From NCBI RefSeq assembly GCF_001424985.1, contig NZ_LMDA01000022.1, positions 124,001 to 188,000 on the forward strand: a stretch of 64,000 nucleotides of DNA. Direction: 5' to 3'. This document shows, in pieces, positions 44,744-54,427 of the stretch (positions are counted from its first letter, which is position 1; each line of letters opens with the position of its first letter). Origin of the DNA: Rhizobium sp. Root1212. GTDB taxonomy: Bacteria > Pseudomonadota > Alphaproteobacteria > Rhizobiales > Rhizobiaceae. Made by a program: the position numbers and the translations under genes. The notes under the pieces were generated by a model. It worked only from the letters and a program-made list of their open reading frames with translations, was not told the origin of the DNA and searched no databases.

Positions 44744-44753
44744 CGTTTGTGGC

Positions 44754-45323
44754 TTATGATTTGAGCACGCCCGTCTTCTTCGCCGTCCAGGTGGCGATAT
44801 AGTCCATCAGGGCGTTATTCAGGCAATCGGATGGTGTCAGGCCCAGTTCCGTCAGCCGCGCCCGTATCGCCGGCATATCGTCGGGATTGGTGCCCGATTC
44901 GATGACGGACGAGACGAAGGCCGCGAAGCCCGGCGGCGACCAGCCATCCTCGATAAAGCGTTCGGGATGGATGAAATCCAGTCCCTGGAAGGGATGCTCG
45001 CGCTCCACCGGCCCATACATGTGCACGCCGCAGCCCTTGCAGGCGTTACGCTGGATCAACGCGGATTTATCGACCACCTCAAGCTTGTCGCCATTTTCCA
45101 GCACGGTGATCTTGCCGTGCGGGACGACGGCGACGACCGAGAAGGTCGCCCCCGCCGGCTTCCAGCATTTGGTACAGCCGCAGGCGTGATTGTGGGCGAC
45201 GTCACCCTCGACCTTCACCTTGACGGGCCGCTCACTGCAGGCGCAGACGAGTGTGCCGCCTGAAAAACCGGCTTTGCCCCTGGGTAGTCCGTTATCGAGC
45301 ATGGGATGCAAACTGGTTGCCAT
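44754..45323 (-). CDS. gfa: S-(hydroxymethyl)glutathione synthase
   Basis: Condenses formaldehyde and glutathione in the detoxification pathway. The 189-residue protein has two zinc sites: CACS near residue 28, [12 protein letters not shown], and [26 protein letters not shown]. Length matches Gfa/GFA enzymes. It is alone on the minus strand between typA and carD. The pathway partners (GSH-dependent formaldehyde dehydrogenase, FGH) are not in the window. Confidence 0.93.
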   Translation of the reverse strand: MATSLHPMLDNGLPRGKAGFSGGTLVCACSERPVKVKVEGDVAHNHACGCTKCWKPAGATFSVVAVVPHGKITVLENGDKLEVVDKSALIQRNACKGCGVHMYGPVEREHPFQGLDFIHPERFIEDGWSPPGFAAFVSSVIESGTNPDDMPAIRARLTELGLTPSDCLNNALMDYIATWTAKKTGVLKS

Positions 45324-45480
45324 TTTCTCCTCCCGCTGCCGGTTGCGATGGCGCCGCGCGCCGGCAGACCGCCCTCAAGGCGCCGGGCGGCACTGTATCA
45401 CGATGACGGGAGAAGATCGCTGCTTCGTTGGGATAGGGTGGCTGCCGCCGATGTCATCCTCCCAGTGGAGGCCCGAAAAC

Positions 45481-45512
45481 AAAAAAGCCCCGTCATCGCT
45501 GACAGGGCTTTT
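45481..45512 (-). terminator. Intrinsic terminator after carD
   Basis: AAGCCC-x-GTCA / TGAC-x-GGGCTT with loop TCGC and one mismatch; flanked by A6 and TTTT so it acts in both directions. Confidence 0.85.
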
Positions 45513-45535
45513 GCAGAAAAACGGGGACGCGAAAA

Positions 45536-46105
45536 TTACGCGGCTTCGTCCTGGGATTCGTCTTCTTCGACAGCCTTGCCGCGCTTGGGACCCTTGGCAA
45601 GGTTGGTTTCGACGAGGCGAACGGCCTCGGTTTCCGACATCTTGTTGACGGCGGCGATTTCACGAGCCATGCGGTCGAGGGCAGCCTCGTAGAGCTGGCG
45701 TTCGGAGTAGGACTGTTCCGGCTGGTTCTCGGCGCGATAAAGATCGCGGACAACCTCGGCAATAGCGATCAGGTCACCGGAATTGATCTTGGCATCATAT
45801 TCCTGCGCACGACGCGACCACATGGTGCGCTTGACGCGAGCCCGGCCCTGAACCACCTTCAATGCGCGTTCGACGGAATCGGTTTCACAGAGCTTGCGCA
45901 TGCCGATGCTGACGGCCTTGGCGACCGGCACCTTGAGACGCATCTTGTCCTTTTCGAAATCGATTACAAACAGTTCGAGCGACATGCCCGCAACCACCTG
46001 CTCCTCGATCGCAACGATCTGGCCGACGCCGTGCGCCGGATAAACGATCGATTCACCGGTCTTGAAGCCGTGGCGGGTAGAAGATTTTTTCTGCTGGGTC
46101 GTCAT
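45536..46105 (-). CDS. carD: CarD-family transcriptional regulator
   Basis: CarD binds RNA polymerase beta and stabilises open complexes at rRNA and other promoters. The 189-residue protein has an N-terminal Tudor-like RID domain (FKTGESIVYPAHGVGQIVAIEEQVVAGMSLELFVIDFEKDKMRLKVPVAKA) and a helical DNA-binding C-domain with WSRRAQEYDAKINSGDLIAIAEVVRDLYR. The acidic tail KAVEEDESQDEAA is normal for alphaproteobacteria. The ATG at 46105 is preferred to a TTG three codons earlier. It is downstream of fdxA, a conserved neighbourhood in rhizobia. Confidence 0.95.
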   Translation of the reverse strand: MTTQQKKSSTRHGFKTGESIVYPAHGVGQIVAIEEQVVAGMSLELFVIDFEKDKMRLKVPVAKAVSIGMRKLCETDSVERALKVVQGRARVKRTMWSRRAQEYDAKINSGDLIAIAEVVRDLYRAENQPEQSYSERQLYEAALDRMAREIAAVNKMSETEAVRLVETNLAKGPKRGKAVEEDESQDEAA

Positions 46106-46513
46106 TCGTTTCAAAAACTCCCTGTTACACTCCCGACAACGCGCCGGGGCCGGGTCAGGCAGGCCCGGAATGGACGGGGGACACCGTCGGTGACTCCATT
46201 CTGGTCCGCGTCATGAACTCAAACGGATTTCTCAGGTGCGATCACAGACAAGCAACAGACGTTGCGTATTTGGGGTGAGCCGCGCCGTAGACTTCGTTTG
46301 CTTTCGTGATGGTTTTCGGGCGCGCGTTTGCGCCGCGATGTGGATCAGTATCTGGACCCTATCACAAAAAACTCTCGAAATCAATAATTTGCTTCGCAAG
46401 CACGATCAGGCCCAACTTGCCCGCTACGGACATCGTTAAGCCTCAATTCCCTCATTTTCGCCATTTTTACGAACCCGCTTCCAGGGGAGGGTTCACGGCG
46501 TTGCCAAAGAGCG
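46106..46513. other. 400-base gap between fdxA and carD
   Basis: Holds no gene. At 46471-46494 GAACCC / GGGTTC forms a possible fdxA terminator hairpin on the minus strand. The remainder presumably contains the carD promoter and 5' leader; I could not pick a convincing promoter by eye. Confidence 0.45.
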
Positions 46514-46852
46514 TCAGTCGCCCTGGCCGGGCTTTTCGGAGAAGTACAGCTCGTACTTTCCTTCGACGCCATCCATCTCCTTGGCTTCCGGCAGCGCATC
46601 GCGCTTGACGGTGATGTTGGGCCATTGCGTCGAAAATTCGGTGTTGATCTTCAGCCACTTATCGAGCCCCGGCTCGGTATCCGGCTTGATCGCACCGGCA
46701 GGACATTCCGGCTCGCAGACCCCGCAATCGATGCACTCGTCGGGATGAATGACGAGAAAGTTCTCGCCTTCGTAGAAGCAGTCCACCGGGCAGACTTCCA
46801 CGCAATCGGTATATTTGCAGCGAATGCAGTTGTCGGTCACGACATACGTCAT
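46514..46852 (-). CDS. fdxA: Seven-iron ferredoxin FdxA
   Basis: 112-residue electron carrier with a [3Fe-4S] and a [4Fe-4S] cluster. The motifs are [21 protein letters not shown] and [16 protein letters not shown]. The C-terminal half ending in EKPGQGD is the usual FdxA extension of about 50 residues. The start [14 protein letters not shown] (46852) is the standard one; upstream codons are not. It is followed on the same strand by carD. Confidence 0.97.
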   Translation of the reverse strand: MTYVVTDNCIRCKYTDCVEVCPVDCFYEGENFLVIHPDECIDCGVCEPECPAGAIKPDTEPGLDKWLKINTEFSTQWPNITVKRDALPEAKEMDGVEGKYELYFSEKPGQGD

Positions 46853-47031
46853 GAGGTACTCCAGGATGTCTCGCGCAGAAGGCAACCGGGCCGGAACGGC
46901 CAGCCCTGCGTGCCTGAAAGACCAGCCCCGCCATGGCGGCATGGCTGATCGGTTGTTGTGTGGGTAAAGGCTTTGGCCAGGCTTTGCAAGGATATTTGCT
47001 GCTCGAAATTGCCTCCCGACGGCATGTTTTT

Positions 47032-47451
47032 CTAATCGTCGGACCAGCCCAGTCCAGGCTTCAGCCGATCGACCTCCCGGCGCTCCTTTTTCGTTGGCCG
47101 GCCGCTGCCGCGCTCGCGCGTCGCCTGCTCGAAAAGGGACGGCTTTTCGCCCGGCGCCAGCACCGGTGTCAGATCCTCGTAGAGGAGTTTTGCCTCTTCA
47201 TAGGGACCGCGCCGCTCGCCGGGCTTTACCACGCGAACGATCATATCCTTCCGATCGAGCGAAAGGAGCACGACGTCTCCGGTCTTGAGGGCAAAGGAGG
47301 GTTGGGTGATGCGCTGGTCGTTGACCTTCACGTCGCCGGTCTCGATCGCCTTCTGGGCGATCGAGCGCGATTTCTGCAGCCGCGTGAAAAACAGCCATTT
47401 GTCGAGACGCTGGCGGGCGGCCGGCGCTATCGGGGGCTGTTTTTCCGCCAT
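47032..47451 (-). CDS. S4-domain RNA-binding protein (HslR-like)
   Basis: 139 residues. The S4 domain (about 13-70) reads [50 protein letters not shown] basic C-terminal region with [19 protein letters not shown] follows, as in heat-shock protein 15 (HslR), which binds stalled 50S subunits carrying nascent chains. It starts 4 bases after the helicase stop and is probably co-transcribed. Function in this genus is inferred. Confidence 0.88.
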   Translation of the reverse strand: MAEKQPPIAPAARQRLDKWLFFTRLQKSRSIAQKAIETGDVKVNDQRITQPSFALKTGDVVLLSLDRKDMIVRVVKPGERRGPYEEAKLLYEDLTPVLAPGEKPSLFEQATRERGSGRPTKKERREVDRLKPGLGWSDD

Positions 47452-47455
47452 GGCC

Positions 47456-50400
47456 CTATTTCTTCATCTGCTCCTTGAGAGCGGCGAGCTTTGCGAAGGG
47501 CGAATCCGGATCGATCGGCTTTTCCTTGCGCGGCGGGCGGGCCTCGAACTTGGCGGCCTGTGGACGATTGCCGCGGTCGTTGCGGTCCGGCCGGTCCTGA
47601 CGCTCGCCGCGATCCGGGCGCTGACCGCCCTGCGGCTTGCCGTCACGCTGACCATCCCTCTGGCCCGGCTTGCCGTCGCGACCACGATTGCGATCGTTGC
47701 GACCGCCGCCGAACTTGCGGCCTTCACCTCGGTTATCGTCACGGGCTTCACCACCAGCCTGCTGCTGACCGCGCTGGCCGCCACCACGGCGTTCTCCCTG
47801 CGGACGACCGCCGGAGCGCTGGTTGTCGCGACCGCCACCCGGACGCCACAGGAGAACAGGCTTGGCTTCGACCGGCTCGCCGGCTTCCGCAGCAGCACCC
47901 TCGACCACGGTCGTCTCTTCGGTCACGGTTTCGTTCGTCGTGACGGTTTCCGAAGCAGCGGCCGCTTCGCCGGCCGGCTGTTCGTCGGAGCCGGCATCGG
48001 CGTCGTCATGATCGGCCTGTTCGCCGGATGCGGCTTCTTCTTCCACCGGCTGCGGCGCGGCACTGCCCGCCTGCGCGGTGAGGAAGGCCGCCGCCTCTTC
48101 CGCCTTGACGGTATCGGCGCGGTAGCCGAGGCCCTTCAGGATTTCTTCCATGTCGTCCGGCGTCGCACCGAGGATCGACAGCATCGCCGTCGTTGCGGTG
48201 AAGCGGCGGCCGTCATAGGCGCCGTCGGGGCGCGTGCCGGTGCCCGGCTTCCACTGCAAGAGCGGACGGATCAGGTCCGCGAGCCGCTCCAGAATATCGA
48301 TGCGCACGGCGCGCTTGCCCAGGAACCGGAAACCGGCGAGCTTGTAGAAGCTCCGCTCATAGGACGGATCGGTGACGACCGAGGTGCGGCCGGCAGCCAG
48401 CACCGGGATCAGATCACCGTAGCCGGGCTTGTCCATGCCGTCGTTCTTCAGCGCCCAAAGCAGGGTGATGAGTTCGGCAGGCGCCGGCTTCAGAAGTGCC
48501 GGCATGAAGATATGATAGGCACCGAAGCGGATGCCGTGGCGGCGGATCGAGGCGCGCGCCTCCTGATCGAGCGACTTCACGTCATCGGCGACATCGCGGC
48601 GGAAGAGCACGCCGAGATTTTCCACGAGCTGGAAGGCGAGGCCCTTGGCCAGACCTTCGAGGTCTTCGGCGCGCGACAGATCGTCGAGCGGCTTCAGAAC
48701 CGTCGAGATGTGATGATTGACGAAGCGCTCGATGCGGGCCTGGACGTGATCGCGGGCAGCACCCTGCAACTGCTCGTCGGCAAGCAGGATGACGCGGGGG
48801 CGCATGATGTGGTCGCTGGCCGCAAGACGGCCGACCGGCTCGCCGAGCCAGCGCACATAGCCATCCGAGGCGAGCGCGAGATCGGAATTGCCGGCAGCAT
48901 GCAGGCGGGCCGCACGCGCTTCGAATTCCAGCGCCAGCGCCTTCTGGGCAGCCCCCTGCACGGCGCGCGCATCCATCCCGTCTGTCGCGGGTGCGAGCGA
49001 GAACCGGAAACCGGCCAATTGTCCAACATGATGTCCTTCAACGAAGACATCACCATTCACACTGATTTCAGCTTCCAGCATCGCATTCTCTCTCAGGCGC
49101 TTCATGAGCACAGATGTCCTGCGATCAACAAAGCGTTTCGTCAACCTTTCATGTAACGCATCGGACAATCGATCCTCGATTTCCCGCGTCTTTTCTTGCC
49201 AGTGTGTCGGATCGGCAAGCCATCCCGGACGGTTGGACACATAAGTCCAGGTCCTGATTTGCGCAATTCGCGCCGACAATGTGTCAATTTCACCGTCCGT
49301 ATGATCGGCGCGGCGAACTTGTTCGGCCATGAAATCTTCGTTCACTGTGCCACGTCGGACGAGATCCGCATAGATGCTGGAAATCAGGTCCGCGTGCTGG
49401 GCCGGCGCGATGCGGCGGTAATCCGGCAACGCACAGGCTTCCCACAGGGTCTCGACCCGCTCCGGCGTCGTCGCAAGCCGCGTCACTTCCGGATACTGCA
49501 TGAGATATTCGAGCGCCTGCTGGTCGATCGCCGGCAGCGCCCGCACGAGGCCATGAATACGCGGCGGCGTGTCGAGGCTCTTGCGCAGGGTCTGCAGCGA
49601 GGAAAAATCCACCGCCTTGGAGCGCCACTGCAAGACTTTCACCGGGTCGAAGTGGTGTGATTCGATTCGGTGCACCAGTTCCTTGTCGAAGGGTTCGACC
49701 CTTGAGGTCACGCCGAAGGTGCCGTCGCGAAGATGGCGCCCGGCGCGGCCGGCGATCTGCGCCAGTTCGCCGGGGTTGAGATTGCGGAACTGATAGCCGT
49801 CGAACTTGCGGTCCTGGGCGAAGGCGACATGATCGACATCGAGGTTGAGGCCCATGCCGATCGCATCGGTCGCCACCAGATATTCGACATCGCCTTCCTG
49901 ATAGAGCGCCACCTGGGCATTGCGGGTGCGGGGGCTCAAGGCACCGAGAACGACGGCCGCGCCGCCGCGCTGGCGGCGGATGAGTTCCGCGATCGCATAG
50001 ACCTCCTCGGCGGAGAACGCGACGATGGCCGTCCGCTGCGGCAGGCGGGTGATCTTCTTGGAGCCGGAATAGAGAAGCTGCGACAGCCGCGGCCGCTCGA
50101 CGACGGTGATGCCGGGCAAAAGCTGCTCCAGAATCGGCCGCATGGTGGCGGCGCCGAGCAGCAGCGTCTCGTTTCGCCCGCGCAGATGCAGCAGACGGTC
50201 GGTGAAGATATGGCCGCGCTCCAGATCACCGGCGAGTTGCACCTCGTCGATGGCGACGAAGGACGCCTTGGTCTCGCGCGGCATCGCCTCGACGGTGCAG
50301 ACCGAATAGCGCGCCATATGCGGCGTGATCTTTTCCTCACCGGTAACGAGGGCGACATTGTGGGCGCCGACGCGTTCGACGAGACGCGTATAGACCTCGC

Positions 50401-50530
50401 GGGCCAGCAGCCGGAGCGGAAGACCGATGACGCCGGAATCATGCGCGACCATACGCTCGATGGCGTAGTGCGTCTTGCCCGTATTGGTCGGGCCGAGGAC
50501 CGCGATCACACCGCGGCCGCTCAAGATCAT
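47456..50530 (-). CDS. DEAD/SUV3-like RNA helicase with low-complexity C-terminal tail
   Basis: About 1024 residues. The helicase part opens VIAVLGPTNTGKTHYAIERM (Walker A) and has IDEVQL (Walker B, DEVQ), GAATMRP, SAEEVYAIAEL and the C-helicase motifs DAIGMGLNLD and QIAGRAGR. This is the SUV3/Mgp-type family found in alphaproteobacteria. Residues beyond 840 turn acidic, then into a 150-residue Arg/Gly/Asp/Gln-rich tail ending FAKLAALKEQMKK. The start is uncertain: ATG at 50530 is conservative, while GTG at 50617 is the longest. Its S4 neighbour suggests an RNA or ribosome role. Confidence 0.88.
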   Translation of the reverse strand: MILSGRGVIAVLGPTNTGKTHYAIERMVAHDSGVIGLPLRLLAREVYTRLVERVGAHNVALVTGEEKITPHMARYSVCTVEAMPRETKASFVAIDEVQLAGDLERGHIFTDRLLHLRGRNETLLLGAATMRPILEQLLPGITVVERPRLSQLLYSGSKKITRLPQRTAIVAFSAEEVYAIAELIRRQRGGAAVVLGALSPRTRNAQVALYQEGDVEYLVATDAIGMGLNLDVDHVAFAQDRKFDGYQFRNLNPGELAQIAGRAGRHLRDGTFGVTSRVEPFDKELVHRIESHHFDPVKVLQWRSKAVDFSSLQTLRKSLDTPPRIHGLVRALPAIDQQALEYLMQYPEVTRLATTPERVETLWEACALPDYRRIAPAQHADLISSIYADLVRRGTVNEDFMAEQVRRADHTDGEIDTLSARIAQIRTWTYVSNRPGWLADPTHWQEKTREIEDRLSDALHERLTKRFVDRRTSVLMKRLRENAMLEAEISVNGDVFVEGHHVGQLAGFRFSLAPATDGMDARAVQGAAQKALALEFEARAARLHAAGNSDLALASDGYVRWLGEPVGRLAASDHIMRPRVILLADEQLQGAARDHVQARIERFVNHHISTVLKPLDDLSRAEDLEGLAKGLAFQLVENLGVLFRRDVADDVKSLDQEARASIRRHGIRFGAYHIFMPALLKPAPAELITLLWALKNDGMDKPGYGDLIPVLAAGRTSVVTDPSYERSFYKLAGFRFLGKRAVRIDILERLADLIRPLLQWKPGTGTRPDGAYDGRRFTATTAMLSILGATPDDMEEILKGLGYRADTVKAEEAAAFLTAQAGSAAPQPVEEEAASGEQADHDDADAGSDEQPAGEAAAASETVTTNETVTEETTVVEGAAAEAGEPVEAKPVLLWRPGGGRDNQRSGGRPQGERRGGGQRGQQQAGGEARDDNRGEGRKFGGGRNDRNRGRDGKPGQRDGQRDGKPQGGQRPDRGERQDRPDRNDRGNRPQAAKFEARPPRKEKPIDPDSPFAKLAALKEQMKK

Positions 50531-51006
50531 AGGTTGGTCAGGCACGTCTTCGATCCTGGCATTGTCTGTCTGCCGGCGGCTCTCCCGCAGAGCGGGTGAA
50601 GCAACGGCAGTGCACACATGCCCATGCCGAGGCGGAAAGGCAAGGGGACGGCCTGATAAGAACGATAAGGCCGAAATCCGGCTGCCGAGTAGATGGGGCC
50701 CTGACTGTGGATTCCGAATCCGGATAAGTGAATTTGGAGGAATATTTAACCCTTTGATGCGACTCGCTTTTTAGCATTCCGATTCGCTCGTTCCGCAGGC
50801 CCAAAGATCGAACGAATCAGCGACGAATCGCGACATTTCCGGGTTTCGTTTTTGTTCTCCACTATATGTAGTGGCGATGATGCTCGAATTGAAACGAGCA
50901 TGAATCCGGCAAAAGGGATTCATTTTCCAGCCAAACCGATTCTACGCCGACAAAACGAAAAAGGCCGCTGATGCGGCCTCTCGCTTTCCAATGGATTATC
51001 AGCAGC
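50531..51006. other. 476-base intergenic stretch with tandem hairpins
   Basis: Contains no gene. Inverted repeats CCACTA-TATG-TAGTGG (50859-50874), ATGCTCG-N8-CGAGCAT (50880-50901) and GAATCC-N8-GGATTC (50903-50922) are stacked within 64 bases, and GGATTC-C-GAATCC lies at 50709-50721. The helicase promoter should be in this region on the minus strand. Confidence 0.5.
50956..50980 (-). terminator. Intrinsic terminator after phaB
   Basis: AGGCCGC-TGAT-GCGGCCT; on the minus strand the stem runs into TTTTTCG. About 30 bases past the phaB stop. Confidence 0.85.
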
Positions 51007-51732
51007 TCAACTAAAGAACTGGCCGCCGTTCGCCGAAATGGTCGAGCCGGTGATGAAGCCGGCGTCATCGGAGGCGAGGAACACGACGCAGCGCGCGATC
51101 TCCTCCGGCTCGCCGAGGCGGCCGACCGGAATCTGCGGAATGATGCGCTCATTCAGCACCTTTTCCGGCACTGCCAGCACCATCTCGGTTCCGATATAAC
51201 CGGGGCAGATCACGTTGACGGTGATGTTCTTGGAAGCGCCTTCCTGCGCCAGCGCGCGGGTGAAGCCGATATCGCCTGCCTTGGCCGCCGAATAGTTGGC
51301 CTGTCCGGCCTGGCCCTTCTGGCCGTTGATCGAGGAGATGTTGATGATGCGGCCGAAGCTGCGGTCGCGCATGCCGGTCCAAACCGGATGCGTCATGTTG
51401 AAGATGCCGGTGAGGTTGGTGTCGATCACCTCTTTCCACTGTCCGGGCGTCATCTTGTGGAACATGGCGTCACGGGTGATGCCGGCATTGTTGACGAGGA
51501 CTTCGATCGGGCCGATATCCTTCTCGACCTTGGCGATGCCTTCAGCGCAGGCCTCGTAGCTCGACACGTCCCACTTGTAGGTCGCAATGCCCGTGGATTC
51601 GGAAAAAGCTTTCGCCTTCTCGTCGTTGCCCGCGTAAGTCGCGGCTACCCTGTAGCCCGCTCCCTTCAAAGCAATCGAAATTGCCGCGCCGATACCGCGT
51701 GTGCCGCCGGTGACCAATGCTACCCTGCTCAT
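51007..51732 (-). CDS. phaB: Acetoacetyl-CoA reductase
   Basis: NADPH-dependent reduction of acetoacetyl-CoA to (R)-3-hydroxybutyryl-CoA for PHB synthesis. The 241-residue SDR has TGGTRGIG (8-15), NNAGITRDAMFHKM, INISSINGQKGQAGQANYSAAKAG with the catalytic Ser, Tyr and Lys, and the ending FITGSTISANGGQFFS. This is the classical PhbB signature. It is downstream of phaA with 122 bases and a hairpin between. Confidence 0.97.
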   Translation of the reverse strand: MSRVALVTGGTRGIGAAISIALKGAGYRVAATYAGNDEKAKAFSESTGIATYKWDVSSYEACAEGIAKVEKDIGPIEVLVNNAGITRDAMFHKMTPGQWKEVIDTNLTGIFNMTHPVWTGMRDRSFGRIINISSINGQKGQAGQANYSAAKAGDIGFTRALAQEGASKNITVNVICPGYIGTEMVLAVPEKVLNERIIPQIPVGRLGEPEEIARCVVFLASDDAGFITGSTISANGGQFFS

Positions 51733-51766
51733 CGTCTCTTCCCCAGTTTCAAGTGTTTATGCAACA

Positions 51767-51792
51767 CCCCTGCCGCCTTCGGGCGGCCGGGG
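51767..51792. promoter_or_regulatory. Intercistronic hairpin between phaA and phaB
   Basis: CCCC-N2-CCGCC-TTCG-GGCGG-N2-GGGG. No T run follows, so it more likely stabilises or processes the phaA message than terminates it. Confidence 0.5.
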
Positions 51793-51854
51793 CTCCTCCT
51801 GGTCATTCTGTCCTGGCTCTGGATTCCTCCCTTGCCGTGGCTTCCTTCAATGGA

Positions 51855-53033
51855 TCAGAGCCCCTCGACGCACATGGCGACGCCCATGCCGCCGCCGATG
51901 CACAGAGTCGTCAGGCCCTTGGAAACACCGCGGCGCTGCATTTCAAACAGCAGCGTGTTGAGCACGCGCGCGCCGGATGCGCCGATCGGGTGCCCGATGG
52001 CGATCGCGCCGCCATTGACGTTGACGATCGACGGGTCCCAGCCAAGGTCCTTGTTGACGGCGCAAGCCTGGGCGGCAAAGGCTTCGTTGGCCTCGACCAG
52101 ATCGACGTCGCTGACCGACCAGCCGGCCTTTTCCAGCGCCTTGCGCGAGGCCGGGATCGGGCCGGTACCCATGATCTGCGGATCGACGCCGGCGGTGGCC
52201 CAGGAAACGATGCGGGCCAGCGGCGTGATACCGCGACGGGAGGCTTCGGCCTCGCTCATCAGCAGGGCGGCGGCGGCGCCGTCATTGAGGCCTGAAGCGT
52301 TGCCGGCGGTGACCGTGCCTTCCTTGTCGAAGGCCGGGCGCAGCTTCGCCATGGATTCGATCGTCGCGCCGTGGCGGATATATTCGTCCTGATCGACCGT
52401 CACGTCGCCCTTGCGGGTGGAGATGACGAAGGGAATGATCTCATCGGCGAAGCGGCCGGCCTTCTGGGCGGCTTCCGCCTTGTTCTGCGAGGCAAGCGCG
52501 AACTGATCCTGCTCGTCACGGGAAAGCTGCCACTTGCGGGCGACGTTTTCCGCCGTGATGCCCATGTGATAGCCGTAGAAGGCGTCGGTCAGGCCATCCT
52601 TGATCATCGTGTCGATCATCTTGAAATCGCCCATCTTCACGCCGCCGCGCAAGAGCGCGCAATGGGGGGCCATGGACATGGATTCCTGGCCGCCGGCAAC
52701 GATGATCTTGGCATCGCCGGTGGCGATCTGCTGCATGCCGAGCGCCACGGCGCGCAGGCCCGAGCCGCAGAGCTGGTTCATGCCCCAGGCGGTCTTTTCC
52801 TGCGGAATGCCGGCCTTCATCGCGGCCTGACGGGCGGGGTTCTGGCCTTCGCCGGCACCGAGCACCTGGCCGAGGATCACCTCGTCCACCTCCGCCGCAT
52901 CGACGCCCGCGCGCGCCAGGACACCCTTGATCACGGCCGCGCCGAGTTCGTGGGCCGGCGTGTTGGCGAAGGAGCCATTGAAGGAGCCGACGGCCGTGCG
53001 GCCGGCGCTTGCGATGACGATGGAGTTGCTCAT
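51855..53033 (-). CDS. phaA: Acetyl-CoA acetyltransferase (beta-ketothiolase)
   Basis: Condenses two acetyl-CoA molecules in the first PHB step. The 392-residue thiolase has the acyl-enzyme Cys89 in [29 protein letters not shown] with the catalytic His, and the general-base Cys in [12 protein letters not shown]. PhaA/PhaB are in one operon on the minus strand, divergent from phaR. The ATG at 53033 fits the family. Confidence 0.97.
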   Translation of the reverse strand: MSNSIVIASAGRTAVGSFNGSFANTPAHELGAAVIKGVLARAGVDAAEVDEVILGQVLGAGEGQNPARQAAMKAGIPQEKTAWGMNQLCGSGLRAVALGMQQIATGDAKIIVAGGQESMSMAPHCALLRGGVKMGDFKMIDTMIKDGLTDAFYGYHMGITAENVARKWQLSRDEQDQFALASQNKAEAAQKAGRFADEIIPFVISTRKGDVTVDQDEYIRHGATIESMAKLRPAFDKEGTVTAGNASGLNDGAAAALLMSEAEASRRGITPLARIVSWATAGVDPQIMGTGPIPASRKALEKAGWSVSDVDLVEANEAFAAQACAVNKDLGWDPSIVNVNGGAIAIGHPIGASGARVLNTLLFEMQRRGVSKGLTTLCIGGGMGVAMCVEGL

Positions 53034-53064
53034 TGCGTGTTTCCTCAGTTTCTCACTTTAGCAG

Positions 53065-53093
53065 AGACTGGCAAAGGATAAGCTGCAAGTCAA
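53065..53093 (-). promoter_or_regulatory. Candidate phaA promoter
   Basis: Minus-strand TTGACT (53088-53093) and CAGTCT (53065-53070), spaced 17 bases. The -35 is good and the -10 weak. It would start RNA about 25 bases before the phaA ATG. Confidence 0.35.
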
Positions 53094-53229
53094 ATACCAT
53101 CGGCGGACAAAATCCTTTGAATTTTGCGGCTGCGTCACCGCATTGCACAAAGAGATTGTCAGACCGCCGCTTTTGCGGATACTCTCAAAAAACACAATAA
53201 AGACGGGAGCATGGGTAGAGGAGACCCTC

Positions 53230-53811
53230 ATGGCAAAACACGACGGCCAGATCGTTATAAAAAAATACGCCAACCGCCGGCTCTACAATACCGGGACCAG
53301 CACATACGTTACGCTCGACGACCTCGCGGTCATGGTGAAGAAGGGTGAGGAATTCACCGTCCAGGACGCCAAGAGCGGCGAAGATATCACTCATTCGGTG
53401 CTGACGCAGATCATCTTCGAGCAGGAATCCAAGACCGGAAACACGCTGTTGCCGATCTCGTTTCTGCGCCAGCTGATCTCGTTCTATGGCGACCAGATGC
53501 AGATGGTGGTGCCGAGCTATCTCGAACATTCGATGCAGGCCTTCACCGACCAGCAAGTGCAGATGCGCGAGCAGATCGACAAGGCCTTCGGCGATACTCC
53601 GCTCGGCAAGAACCTGCAGGCACCGCTGCAACTGGTGGAAGAGCAGGTGCGTCGCAACACGGAAATGTTCCACAAGGCGATGCAGATGTTTTCGCCCTTC
53701 ATGGCCGCCACGCCCCCGGCAAAGGAGCCGCGCAAGGCGGAAGCCAAGGACCTCGACGAGCTGAAGGAACAGCTGCGCGCGCTCCAGACCAAGCTGGATA
53801 ACCTCGGCTAA
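53230..53811 (+). CDS. phaR: PHB synthesis repressor PhaR
   Basis: 193-residue regulator that binds PHB granules and represses phasin and PHB genes. The N-terminal PHB/PHA accumulation domain reads IVIKKYANRRLYNTGTSTYVTLDDLAVMVKKGEEFTVQDAKSGEDITHSVLTQIIFEQE. The second half has LPISFLRQLISFYGDQMQMVVPSYLEHSMQAF. A C-terminal coiled-coil follows. The ATG at 53230 has GAGGAGA upstream, which decides the start. It is divergent from phaA-phaB across about 196 bases, where its operator is likely to be. Confidence 0.95.
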   Translation: MAKHDGQIVIKKYANRRLYNTGTSTYVTLDDLAVMVKKGEEFTVQDAKSGEDITHSVLTQIIFEQESKTGNTLLPISFLRQLISFYGDQMQMVVPSYLEHSMQAFTDQQVQMREQIDKAFGDTPLGKNLQAPLQLVEEQVRRNTEMFHKAMQMFSPFMAATPPAKEPRKAEAKDLDELKEQLRALQTKLDNLG

Positions 53812-53828
53812 AGCGGCTGGTTAGGGTC

Positions 53829-54284
53829 TTACAACCCGATCGATACGTCGCGGGCGGCGGTGCGCATGGACACCGAAAAGCCCGCGATGACGTCGACGAA
53901 GCTGATCGTCATCAGGATGAAGAACACATCCGTCGCTGCATGGCCGACCAACAGGAACTCGATCAGGAACACGACGAAAAGCACCATCGACAGAATATGG
54001 TCGAGAAGCGCGCGCGAATTCGCCCGCGTCGCCTTCAGGATTTCCACGAACAGCAGCACCAGCGCCACGACGATCAGAAGATCGCCGACGCTCATCGACC
54101 AGACCGCTCCGGAGGGCATGGCAAGCGAGGTTACCGGCTGCTCCAGCATTGCCGCGCCCGATGCGCCGAAAACGCCCATGACCCCGATGTTGTAGAGAAT
54201 GAACGGTAGGATCAGCAGCGGAACGGCAGCAATCATCGGCAAAGCTCCTAAAAGTCCGGCCGGTTTCGCCGGTATATCAGTCAT
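53829..54284 (-). CDS. Four-helix membrane protein of unknown function
   Basis: 151 residues with four predicted membrane segments (about 13-38, 63-85, 92-115 and 118-140). The loop EILKATRANSRALLDHILSMVLFVVFLIEFLLVGHAATDVFFILMTISFVDVIAGFSVSMR recalls hypothetical rhizobial membrane proteins found next to phaR. No known domain is recognised. It is convergent with phaR, 17 bases away, and about 140 bases upstream of rpmF on the same strand. Confidence 0.8.
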   Translation of the reverse strand: MTDIPAKPAGLLGALPMIAAVPLLILPFILYNIGVMGVFGASGAAMLEQPVTSLAMPSGAVWSMSVGDLLIVVALVLLFVEILKATRANSRALLDHILSMVLFVVFLIEFLLVGHAATDVFFILMTISFVDVIAGFSVSMRTAARDVSIGL

Positions 54285-54368
54285 TTCTCATATCGACGAC
54301 AGGGTCAATACGGGCAGGACGGAACTAGAGCGTCAGTGTGGAAAGACGAGGGCAACGACACAGAGCCC

Positions 54369-54400
54369 AAAAAGAAAAGGGCCGGCAAAAGCCAGCCCTT
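54369..54400 (-). terminator. Intrinsic terminator after rpmF
   Basis: AAGGGC-x-GGC / GCC-x-GCCCTT with loop AAAA and one mismatch; on the minus strand followed by TTTTCTTTTT. It also ends the neighbouring phaR-side transcripts poorly. Confidence 0.85.
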
Positions 54401-54427
54401 CAATTCTTGACCGATCAGGCAGCGAAC

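Noticed and set aside
53100-53170. PhaR operator in the phaA-phaR spacer
   Set aside because: TGC-rich segments are present, but I cannot match a defined PhaR site by eye.
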